The position numbers were made by a program, and so were the translations under genes. From DASTPP01 sp035762175 (GTDB taxonomy: Bacteria > Myxococcota_A > Polyangia > Polyangiales > Polyangiaceae), in contig DASTPP010000162.1 of assembly GCA_035762175.1 (NCBI GenBank), positions 1 to 11,251 on the forward strand: DNA of 11,251 nt, read 5' to 3'. Below, piece after piece: positions 5,701 to 11,251 of the stretch (the stretch's first letter is position 1; every line of letters starts with the position of its first letter). Below the pieces are notes generated by a model. The model was not told the DNA's origin, did not search any database, and was given only the letters and a program-made list of their open reading frames with translations.

Positions 5701-8464
5701 GCGTGTCGCCCGGGTCGGCCGGATCGCTGCCGGCGACGAGCTCGTCGCCGTCGCGGTGCCCGTCGCCGTCGCGGTCGACGCCCAGCCGGAAGCCCGAGCC
5801 CGGCGGCGCGCAGGTGTAGGTCACCGGCGCGCCCGCGGCCTGCGCGAGCTGCCGGAGCTGCGCGTCGGCCAGCGCCGGCGCGGCCGCGAAGCTGGTCGTG
5901 AAGGCGCCGCCGCCGAGGTAGAAGAACCCGAGCTCGAAGCCCGCGACGTTGGCCTTGGCGACGAGCTCGCACTCGCCGGCCTCGTCGCGCTGGCGCATCA
6001 GGTCGACGCGCGGCCCGGCCGCCGCGGCGTTGTCCGAGGCCAGGGTGACCTGCTGGCCGACGATGGGCCGCAGGTTGCTGTCGAAGGCGAACACGAACTG
6101 GGCGACCTCCTCCATCCGCGCGAACGTGGTGAAGCCGTCCGGCGTGTCGGGCGTCGCGACGAAGGCGTTGAAGAAGCGCATGGGCGAGTCTTTCGAGCCG
6201 TCGTGGGTGAAGCCGAACGAGCGGATCTGGTCGCCCTGGAACGACGGGTCGTAGAACGGCAGCCCCGGCCGGTTGAAGAAGAAGTCGTCGTCGCCGAAGC
6301 CGAAGGCGCCCACCTTCGTGTACAGGTTGCGCAGGTGGGGGATTTTGAACGTCTGCGAGAACTCGCCCGTGACGACGCGGCCGTCGGTGCCGAAAAACCC
6401 GGGGAAGTCGACGCCGAATTCGGCGTTGCCGTCGCGGTCGGTGGCGTGGCAGTCGACGCAACGGAAGGGCTCGCCGAGCGCGAACGAGACGTTGGTGAAG
6501 AAGAAGTCGGCGCCGGCCTGCTGGGCGGCGTTGAGCGCGTTGTCGAGCGCGCGGATCGGGTTCGGCGGGTACATCACCTGGAGCTGGAAGGCGGTGAAGG
6601 CCTGCATCTGCGCCGCGGTCAGCGGCCCGCTGCGGCCGAGCAGCCCCGCGAAGGCGACGTTGAAGGCGTCGAAGGCGGCCGCCTCGCTGAAGCCGCCGCC
6701 GTCGGGCTGCGCGCCCGGGCCCGGGCCGTGGCGGTCGCCGCGCCAGTGCATGGGGCCGTGGTTGGCGAGGCCGCGCAGGCTCTGGGTGGCCATCGGGCCC
6801 TTCATCGGGTGGAACGAGGTCTGCCCGACGCCGAAGGCGGCGCGGATGACGTCGGGCGGCGCTTCGACGTCGCCGTCGGGGTCGCCGAGGTCCCACGACA
6901 GTTCGTCTTTGTCGCCGAAGAGGTGGCAGCTCGCGCACGACTGGTCGCCGTGGCTCGAGGTGAGGGCGGCGTCGTAGAGAAAGCGCCGGCCGTCGACGAT
7001 CGAGGCCGGCTCGGGGTTGTGCATCGTGACGTGGGCGATCTCGCGGCGGGCCGCGGTGTCGATGACCGAGATGCCGTCGTCGAAGCGGGTCAGCACGTAG
7101 AGGCGGCGGCGCGCGTGGTCGAGCGCCAGGCCCGTCGGCCCCCCGCCCGAGACGTGCACCTGGTCGGCGGCGTTCGGGTAGAAGGTGTCGGCCTCGAGCG
7201 CGGCGGTGTCGTAGGCGACGACCTTGTCGTTGCCGAGCGCGGCGACGTAGAGCGTCTTGCCGTCGGGCGTGACGGCCATGCCGTTCGGCTGCGAGACGCT
7301 GAGGGCGTTCTCGTCGTTCGGCGCGGGGGCGCAGCAGGAGGCGCGGTCGATGTGCTTGTTGAGTAGCCGCGGGCGCGCGCCCTGCTGGTCGAGCACCGTG
7401 ATGCGGCTGTCGACCGCGCGCCCGCGCACGGTGGTGCCGGCGAAGTCGCCCGGCCCCTCGAAGCGCACGTCGTTGCGGGCCTCGGTGTTCGAGGCGTAGA
7501 CCCGGCCGCTCTGGGGGTTGACGGCCAGGTTGAAGAGCACGGTGCCGACGCCCGAATAGAAGCCCGCGGCGCCCGGCACCAGCCTCGGCGCGTCGGCCGC
7601 GGCGTCGATCACGAAGACGTCCTTGTCGGGCAGGCCGAACTTGACGCGGTCGTCCCAGGGCCGGCCGAGCTCGTCGACCCAGTGTTGGCCGTCGTACTTG
7701 ACGATGAGGCTCACGTCGGGCTCGGGCAGGCCCGCGTGGTTGACGTTCGGCCGGGGGATGCCCCCGGCCGCCTCGCCCGCGTCGGGGATCTGCCCGAGCG
7801 CCACGACGGCGGTGCGGTTGCCCGAGGCGAACGACGCGGCGTAGACCCGCGTGCCGTCGGCCGAGGCGGCCAGCGCCCGGGGCGTGTCGCTGAACAGGTT
7901 GACGATCGCGAGCGGCGCGCCGCCGAGCCCGCCGCCGGGGTCGGCGGCGTCGAACACCCAGACGTCGGCGCGCCCGACGCCGGGCGTGGTCAGCTGCGGG
8001 TCGAAGGGGGCGTTCTGGCCGCGGTGCGCCGCCGTGACGAAGGCCCGCCGCTTCTTGCCCTTGCCCGCGAAGACGATGTCGCGCGGCTCGTCGCCGACGA
8101 GCAGCGTGCGCTCGACCCGGCCCCCCGCGGCCCCGAGCTTGACCACGCTGACGCTGTCCGAAAGGTGGTTGACCACCCAGACCTCGTCGTCGTCGAGCGC
8201 CGCGACCGCCACCGGCTCGAGGCCCACCGGCACCGAATAAAGGTGCGCGAGCCCCCCGCCGGAGGCCCCGTAGACCTCGAGCCGGTTGTCGGGCGTGTTC
8301 ACCGCGAAGAGCCGAGAGCGGTCGGGCGACAGCGCGAGCGGCCGCACCTGCCCGCTCTCGAAGGCGGTGAAGGCGGGCGCCGCGCCGGCGGCCGGGCAGG
8401 CGCCGACGCACGCGGCGGCCGCGGCGAGCGCAAGGGTGAGCGATGGCCAATGTTGCATAACCAT
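5696..8464 (-). CDS. Secreted beta-propeller / di-haem cytochrome (CCP/MauG-like) protein with Ca-binding C-terminal repeat
   Basis: 922 residues. The N-terminus (MVMQHWPSLTLALAAAAACVGACPAAGAAP) is a signal sequence; AAAC at 16-19 could be a lipobox, otherwise cleavage near residue 29. Residues about 30-490 contain YVTN/NHL-type propeller blades (RPLALSPDRSRLFAVN, AVNPQSGRVYASN, AVTPDGKTLYVAALGNDKVVAYD, RRRLYVLTRFDDGISVID). Two haem-c motifs follow: CASCH at 510-514 and CVDCH at 669-673. The spacing and the LRGL...HWRGDR and FKIPHLRNLYTKVGAFG segments match di-haem cytochrome c peroxidase/MauG proteins. The C-terminus DRDGDGHRDGDELVAGSDP (897-915) is a Ca-binding thrombospondin-3/dockerin-like repeat. 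A periplasmic or surface electron-transfer or oxidase role is likely; the substrate is unknown. Start ATG 8464 or the second Met at 8458; neither has a strong ribosome-binding site. It stands alone. Confidence 0.85.
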   Translation of the reverse strand: MVMQHWPSLTLALAAAAACVGACPAAGAAPAFTAFESGQVRPLALSPDRSRLFAVNTPDNRLEVYGASGGGLAHLYSVPVGLEPVAVAALDDDEVWVVNHLSDSVSVVKLGAAGGRVERTLLVGDEPRDIVFAGKGKKRRAFVTAAHRGQNAPFDPQLTTPGVGRADVWVFDAADPGGGLGGAPLAIVNLFSDTPRALAASADGTRVYAASFASGNRTAVVALGQIPDAGEAAGGIPRPNVNHAGLPEPDVSLIVKYDGQHWVDELGRPWDDRVKFGLPDKDVFVIDAAADAPRLVPGAAGFYSGVGTVLFNLAVNPQSGRVYASNTEARNDVRFEGPGDFAGTTVRGRAVDSRITVLDQQGARPRLLNKHIDRASCCAPAPNDENALSVSQPNGMAVTPDGKTLYVAALGNDKVVAYDTAALEADTFYPNAADQVHVSGGGPTGLALDHARRRLYVLTRFDDGISVIDTAARREIAHVTMHNPEPASIVDGRRFLYDAALTSSHGDQSCASCHLFGDKDELSWDLGDPDGDVEAPPDVIRAAFGVGQTSFHPMKGPMATQSLRGLANHGPMHWRGDRHGPGPGAQPDGGGFSEAAAFDAFNVAFAGLLGRSGPLTAAQMQAFTAFQLQVMYPPNPIRALDNALNAAQQAGADFFFTNVSFALGEPFRCVDCHATDRDGNAEFGVDFPGFFGTDGRVVTGEFSQTFKIPHLRNLYTKVGAFGFGDDDFFFNRPGLPFYDPSFQGDQIRSFGFTHDGSKDSPMRFFNAFVATPDTPDGFTTFARMEEVAQFVFAFDSNLRPIVGQQVTLASDNAAAAGPRVDLMRQRDEAGECELVAKANVAGFELGFFYLGGGAFTTSFAAAPALADAQLRQLAQAAGAPVTYTCAPPGSGFRLGVDRDGDGHRDGDELVAGSDPADPGDTP

Positions 8465-8572
8465 TTAGGCTAAACTTACCCTCGAGAATCAGCCAGAGCC
8501 CTCTTTACCCAGAAGGTTGAGAAGTGAAGGTACGATTGCGCGACAAATCGGTCACATGTGCGCTTTGATGCA

Positions 8573-8736
8573 CGGTGCGGGGCCCTCTCTTTCAGCGCCA
8601 CGATCACTCAAAGCGGCGCGGGGCCTTCTTTCTCACCGTCACGACGGCGCGCAACGGCGGGGGGCCTTCTTTTTCACCGTCACGATTTCGACGAACGGTG
8701 CGGGGCCCTCTTTTTCACCGTCATGACAGGTGATGG
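8573..8736. repeat. Four tandem copies of a 41-bp unit
   Basis: Units start at 8573, 8614, 8655 and 8696, exactly 41 bp apart. Each begins CGG(T/C)G, continues GGGGCC(C/T)TCTTT, then CACCGTCA(C/T)GA (diverged to CAGCGCCACGA in unit 1), and ends in about 11-14 bp that differ from unit to unit. The opening CGGTG and the internal CACCG are complementary, so each unit can form a short stem with a T-rich loop. 41 is not a multiple of 3 and no frame stays open in a protein-like way, so it is non-coding. Confidence 0.85.
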
Positions 8737-8747
8737 GGAAATCACCT
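8728..8747. other. Perfect 7-bp hairpin at the end of the 41-bp array
   Basis: AGGTGAT (8728-8734) pairs with ATCACCT (8741-8747) around GGGGAA. It overlaps the variable tail of the fourth 41-bp unit. Function unknown; it may mark the boundary of the array. Confidence 0.5.
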
Positions 8748-8773
8748 CGACCGGCCGCGCCCCGGAGGCCGAC

Positions 8774-8792
8774 CGAGGGCGTTCTGCCCTCG
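8774..8792. other. 7-bp hairpin with a CGTCATTGCGAG-type flank
   Basis: CGAGGGC (8774-8780) pairs with GCCCTCG (8786-8792) around GTTCT. The right flank reads CTCGCAATGACG (8790-8801), whose complement CGTCATTGCGAG resembles a motif I recall as recurring in dispersed palindromic repeats of many bacteria. That recognition is from memory and needs a genome-wide count. Confidence 0.4.
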
Positions 8793-8834
8793 CAATGACG
8801 ACGAAGGCGGTCGTACGCGCTTCGCCCACACGCC

Positions 8835-8980
8835 GGCCCGCGGGCGCGCGAGAATGCCGGACCCCTGCGCGCGAGAAGGTCGGGCCGCGGGCGCGCGAGA
8901 ATGCCGGCCCGCGGGCGCGCGAGAATGCCGGACCACTGCGCGCGAGAATGCCGGGTCGCTGGCGCGCGAGAAGGTCGGCG
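8835..8980. repeat. Six tandem copies of a 23/24-bp unit
   Basis: The core GCGCGAGAA occurs at 8846, 8869, 8893, 8917, 8940 and 8964, with spacings 23, 24, 24, 23 and 24. After the core comes either TGCCGG (four copies: 1, 3, 4, 5) or GGTCGG (two copies: 2, 6). The segment before the core alternates between CGGGC- and CCCTGC/CACTGC-like versions. The mixed 23/24 spacing breaks any reading frame, so the apparent octapeptide repeats on either strand are not real proteins. Confidence 0.85.
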
Positions 8981-9038
8981 GGCGGGGCGGACGCCGCGCC
9001 GCCCCGGCGCCCGGGCGCGGGCGGTCGCGCGCCCCCCT

Positions 9039-9479
9039 TCAGCCCGCCCCCGCCCCCTTCGCCTCGCCGCGGGCCTCGTTCGCCCCCGCGAGCGCCATCG
9101 ACACGAGCGCCCCGTAGGCCTCCGCCCAGGCCGCCTTCAGCTCGGGCGTCCAGTTTTTGCCCGCGATCTCGGCGAGCGTCGTCAGCAGCGCGTCGCCGAC
9201 CCAGGCGTACATCTCGTCGGTCACGCCGTAGTCGAGGTGCTTGCGGCCGAGGGCGCCCATGGTCTGCGCGAGCCAGGGCGCGTCCTCGAGGTGGTCGACG
9301 ACCGCGACGAGCGCGTCCTGCAACATCTTCTGCTGCCGCTCGGGCGCGTTGCGGCGGAAGAGCGGCTTCGCCGCCGGGTAGCGCTCGAAGAGAATCTGGT
9401 AAAAGCGTGGCGTGATCTGCGGCTGTCGCTCGACGACGAAGTCGAAGCTCTGGCGCAAAAGGTCGACGTTCAAAGCCAT
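9039..9479 (-). CDS. Single-domain bacterial haemoglobin (globin)
   Basis: 146 residues, the length of a Vitreoscilla-type single-domain globin, with no flavohaemoglobin reductase domain. Key positions are visible: Tyr27 (FYQILF, helix B10), Phe41 (PLFRR, CD1), Gln49 (ERQQKML, E7 by alignment with Vitreoscilla globin) and the proximal haem ligand His81 in LGRKHLDYGV (F8). The TyrB10/GlnE7 pair is usual for globins that bind O2 or detoxify NO. ATG at 9479 with GGAGG 7 nt upstream, the clearest ribosome-binding site in the window. It is divergent from the neighbouring kinase remnant and has no operon partner. Likely roles are NO dioxygenation or O2 delivery with a separate reductase. The C-terminal GANEARGEAKGAGAG tail is low complexity. 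Confidence 0.93.
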   Translation of the reverse strand: MALNVDLLRQSFDFVVERQPQITPRFYQILFERYPAAKPLFRRNAPERQQKMLQDALVAVVDHLEDAPWLAQTMGALGRKHLDYGVTDEMYAWVGDALLTTLAEIAGKNWTPELKAAWAEAYGALVSMALAGANEARGEAKGAGAG

Positions 9480-9571
9480 CCTGGTACCTCCGGTTGTCCG
9501 GCTGGCGGGCGGGGGGCATCATAGGGCCGACTCCCCCCCGGCAAGCAGCCCCCCGATGACACCAGCGCAAT

Positions 9572-10482
9572 TTGACGGCGCGCGCCGGGCCCCGGGGCGC
9601 GGCCCGGCGCGGGCGCGGCGAAGGGCCGCGGCGTGACGCCCCCGCCCAAGCCCGCGCCGGCGCCCGACGCCCCGGCCTGCTCGGCGCCGTGCGCACACGC
9701 CTCGCCGGCGTGGCCGAACCGGCGGCGTTGCTCGCCGGCCTCTTCGCGCTCACTCCCGTGGCCTTCCAGATCTACGCCGCCGACGGCCACTGCGTCCTGG
9801 TCAACCCGGCCTTCCGCGACCTCTTCGGGGCCGAGCCGCCGCCCGGCTACAACGTGCTGCGCGACGAGCTCGCCGCGCGCGCCGGCTACCTCGGCCTCAT
9901 CCACCGGGCCTTCGCGGGCGAGACCGTCCGGCTGCCCCCGACCTGGTACGACCCCCGCGAGTTGCGCCAGGTCGAGGTGCTCGAGGGGCGGCACGTCTAC
10001 GTCGAGGGCACGTTCTTTCCGCTCTTCGACGCCGGGGGCGCGTCACCCCCGTCGCCATCACGTTCAACGATCTGACGGCCGAGCGGCTCGCCCGCGAGCA
10101 GCTCGAGCGCGAGCACGCCGCCGCCGAGCAGGCGCGCGAGCTCCTCCGGGCGGTCCTGTCGCAATGCGACCTGGCCGTCACGACGGCGGCCTCGGCGTCC
10201 GAGGCGTTCGACCGACTGCGAGCGCAGCCGCCCGATCTGCTCGTGTCCGACATCGGCGTGCCGGGCGAAGATGGTTACAGCCTCATTCGCCGCGTACGCG
10301 CCCCGCCGGCCGAGGCCGGCGGGCAGACCCCGGCGGTGGCGCTGACGGCCTACGCCCGCCCCGAAGACCGCACACGCGCGCTGGTCGAGGGCTTCAACCA
10401 CTACGTCCCGAAGCCGGTCGAGCCGCAAGAGCTCGTCGCCGTGCTGGCGAGCCTTACCAAACTCTCAAAGCCCGCGCGCTGA
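9572..10482 (+). pseudogene. Decayed hybrid sensor kinase: PAS domain, kinase core deleted, receiver fragment, plus a 1-nt frameshift
   Basis: The first frame (TTG 9572, or GTG 9689, both without a good ribosome site) gives a PAS domain: LFALTPVAFQIYAADGHCVLVNPAF ... WYDPRELRQVEV ... VEGTFFPLFDAGG. It then shifts at about 10039. In the next frame the PAS ending resumes exactly (RVTPVAITFNDLTAE), so one base, probably a C in a GGC-CGC pair, is missing. After a linker helix (LAREQLEREHAAAEQ) the sequence goes straight into ARELLRAVLSQCDLAV, which is helix 1/strand 2 of a receiver. The HisKA and HATPase domains and the first receiver strand with its acidic pair are absent. The rest of the receiver keeps the phospho-Asp (VSDIGVPGEDG), Thr (ALTAYA) and Lys-Pro (VPKPVEP) and stops at 10480-10482. 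It cannot work as a kinase. A translated receiver stump is possible. Confidence 0.8.
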
Positions 10483-10569
10483 GGCGGTCGGGCCGGCCAG
10501 AACGAGCCTGGGCGCGGGGGCTTGGCGGATACTCGATAGGCGGAGTTCGCGTGTCGGTAGAAACATTCA

Positions 10570-10584
10570 CCCCGCCCGGCGGGG
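10570..10584. other. 6-bp hairpin in the gap before the final receiver gene
   Basis: CCCCGC (10570-10575) pairs with GCGGGG (10579-10584) around CCG, 88 nt after the stop of the kinase remnant. No U-tract. The surrounding gap 10483-10707 (225 nt) should contain the promoter of the next gene, but I see no convincing promoter pair; GGTTACACTTTT at 10633-10644 is the only AT-rich spot. Confidence 0.3.
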
Positions 10585-10707
10585 CGCCCGGCGACGCTCG
10601 GTCGAAGTTCTGGTGGCCTCGGGGCCGGGCGTGGTTACACTTTTCCTTCGAGTTGCGCGCGTTTCGCGGCCACCGTTGCCCCGGGCGGCGTGCGTTTTAC
10701 GACCACC

Positions 10708-11251
10708 ATGGCGGGCACCTCGCGACCAGGGCTTGCGGCCCCCGACGGCGTCATCAGCCTGCCGGTCGGGGCGGCCGTGCGGCGCCCGGGCGTGCTGCTG
10801 GTCGACGACCGGCCGGCGAACCTCTTGGCGCTCGAGGGGCTGCTCGGGCCGCTCGAGGCCCGCACCGTGCAAGCCTCGTCGGGCGAAGAGGCGCTGGCGC
10901 GGCTCGCGGCCGACGAGTTCGCGCTCGTCGTGCTCGACGTGCAGATGCCCGCTCTCGACGGGCTCGAGACGCTCGCCCGGCTGCGCGAGCGCGAGCGGGG
11001 GCCGAAGACGCCCGTGCTCTTCGTGACGGCGGGGGGGGCCGACCCGGCCCGCGTCGCGCGCGCCTACCAGCTCGGGGCGGTCGACTTCATCGCCAAGCCC
11101 CTCGACCCCGACGCGCTGCGGGCGAAGGTGGCCGTCTTCCTCGAGCTGTACGAGGCGCGCGAAGAGGTCCGGCGGCACGCGGCGGTCTTGCGCGCGCGCG
11201 ACCTCGCCGACAGCGAGCGCAAGTACCGCTTCCTCGCCGACGCGACCCCCG
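10708..11251 (+). CDS. Receiver domain protein continuing into a PAS-like domain (3'-truncated by the window)
   Basis: 181 residues are visible and the frame is open to the window end. Residues about 28-145 are a complete CheY-like receiver: VLLVDDRPANL (Asp33, Asp34), VVLDVQMPALDG (phospho-Asp77), LFVTAGG (Thr107) and DFIAKPLDP (Lys130-Pro131). A coiled-coil linker (LELYEAREEVRRHAAVLRARDLAD) leads into SERKYRFLADATP, the usual opening of a PAS domain. Response regulators with this N-terminal receiver then PAS usually go on to a histidine kinase, so a hybrid kinase or PAS-linked output protein is expected beyond the edge. Start: ATG 10708 has no clear Shine-Dalgarno sequence; an in-frame GTG at 10690 would add six residues. 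All receiver catalytic residues are present, unlike the remnant upstream. Confidence 0.88.
   Translation, partial: MAGTSRPGLAAPDGVISLPVGAAVRRPGVLLVDDRPANLLALEGLLGPLEARTVQASSGEEALARLAADEFALVVLDVQMPALDGLETLARLRERERGPKTPVLFVTAGGADPARVARAYQLGAVDFIAKPLDPDALRAKVAVFLELYEAREEVRRHAAVLRARDLADSERKYRFLADATP

Larger units (their letters stand above)
8465..9038. other. Gene-free 574-bp stretch dominated by two tandem-repeat arrays and small hairpins
   Basis: No reading frame here looks like a protein; long frames are translations of repeats whose unit lengths (41, 23/24) do not keep phase. From left to right it holds: the presumed promoter/leader of the propeller-cytochrome gene (8465-8560, with the palindrome CACATGTG at 8553-8560), the 41-bp repeats, two hairpins, the 23/24-bp repeats, and a G/C-only tail before the globin stop codon. 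No -35/-10 pair is convincing on the minus strand. Confidence 0.6.

Noticed and set aside
5600..7366. 588-residue open frame on the plus strand opposite the cytochrome gene
   Set aside because: Composition is a mirror of the real minus-strand gene (Val/Glu/Arg/Gly-rich), with no recognisable motif and no ribosome-binding site.
5052..8450. A very long open frame (1132 residues) on the minus strand overlapping the propeller/cytochrome gene
   Set aside because: It is Arg/Pro/Ala/Gly-rich throughout, has no domain motifs and runs antisense through the STAS gene. The alternative frame has a signal peptide, two CXXCH motifs and propeller repeats. Long empty frames are expected in such G+C-rich DNA.
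8517..8726. Possible small protein with GAGPSFSPS-like repeats
   Set aside because: It is only the 41-bp tandem repeat read through; the unit is not a multiple of three, so the peptide repeat changes frame from unit to unit.
8835..8980. CRISPR array
   Set aside because: Units are contiguous 23/24-bp tandem repeats with no unique spacers of constant length, and no cas genes are in the window.
8680..9753. Minus-strand frame with octapeptide-like repeats (FSRARGPA) reading into the globin region
   Set aside because: The repeats mix 23- and 24-bp spacing, so no continuous coding logic exists, and the globin frame with intact haem residues occupies 9039-9479 in a different phase.
10034..10045. 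Programmed ribosomal frameshift in the PAS/receiver gene
   Set aside because: There is a short G run but no slippery heptamer with a downstream stimulator, and the same gene also lacks its whole kinase core, so decay or an assembly error is simpler.

Overview
The window is very G+C-rich chromosomal DNA with strong G/C bias at third codon positions. Its content is rich in regulators: hybrid two-component receivers, STAS/HATPase partner-switching proteins, V4R-like sensor domains, and a propeller/di-haem protein with a DxDGDGxxD tail. This suggests a Myxococcota (Polyangia-like, deltaproteobacterial) genome. The taxonomic assignment is inference; no rRNA or marker gene is present.

Layout. 1-226: the 3' end of a receiver-domain protein (+), followed by a perfect 11-bp stem-loop and a G/C repeat. 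335-3943: a minus-strand gene set that reads, in transcription order, RsbX-like phosphatase, RsbT-like ATPase with an extra N-terminal module, RsbS-like STAS protein, a second RsbT-like ATPase (GTGA overlap with rsbS), and an RsbR-like V4R + coiled-coil + STAS protein. 3944-4187: divergent promoter region. 4188-5532: a plus-strand pair, a small V4R/H-NOX-like sensor protein and a second RsbR-like STAS protein. Together these make a stressosome-type (RsbR/S/T/X) signalling module split over two divergent transcription units. No RsbU, RsbV, RsbW or sigma factor is visible, so the output is unknown.

5533-5700: convergent end with a 9-bp hairpin and a long near-perfect inverted repeat. 5696-8464: a large secreted beta-propeller/di-haem cytochrome (CCP/MauG-like) protein (-). 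8465-9038: a gene-free stretch with two unrelated tandem-repeat arrays (about 41 bp and 23/24 bp) and two small hairpins. 9039-9479: a single-domain bacterial globin (-). 9572-10482: a decayed hybrid sensor kinase (+) in which the whole kinase core is missing between a PAS domain and a receiver fragment, with an additional 1-nt frameshift. 10708-11251: the start of a receiver-PAS protein (+) running off the window.

How the genes may work together (inference from the Bacillus sigma-B stressosome). RsbR-like proteins and RsbS form a scaffold holding RsbT. Sensor domains (V4R-like, RsbRD_N-like) receive a signal. RsbT phosphorylates STAS residues and is released to act on a partner. RsbX resets the STAS phosphates. 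The most unusual point is that one RsbR paralogue keeps both threonine phosphoacceptor positions while the other has alanine at both.
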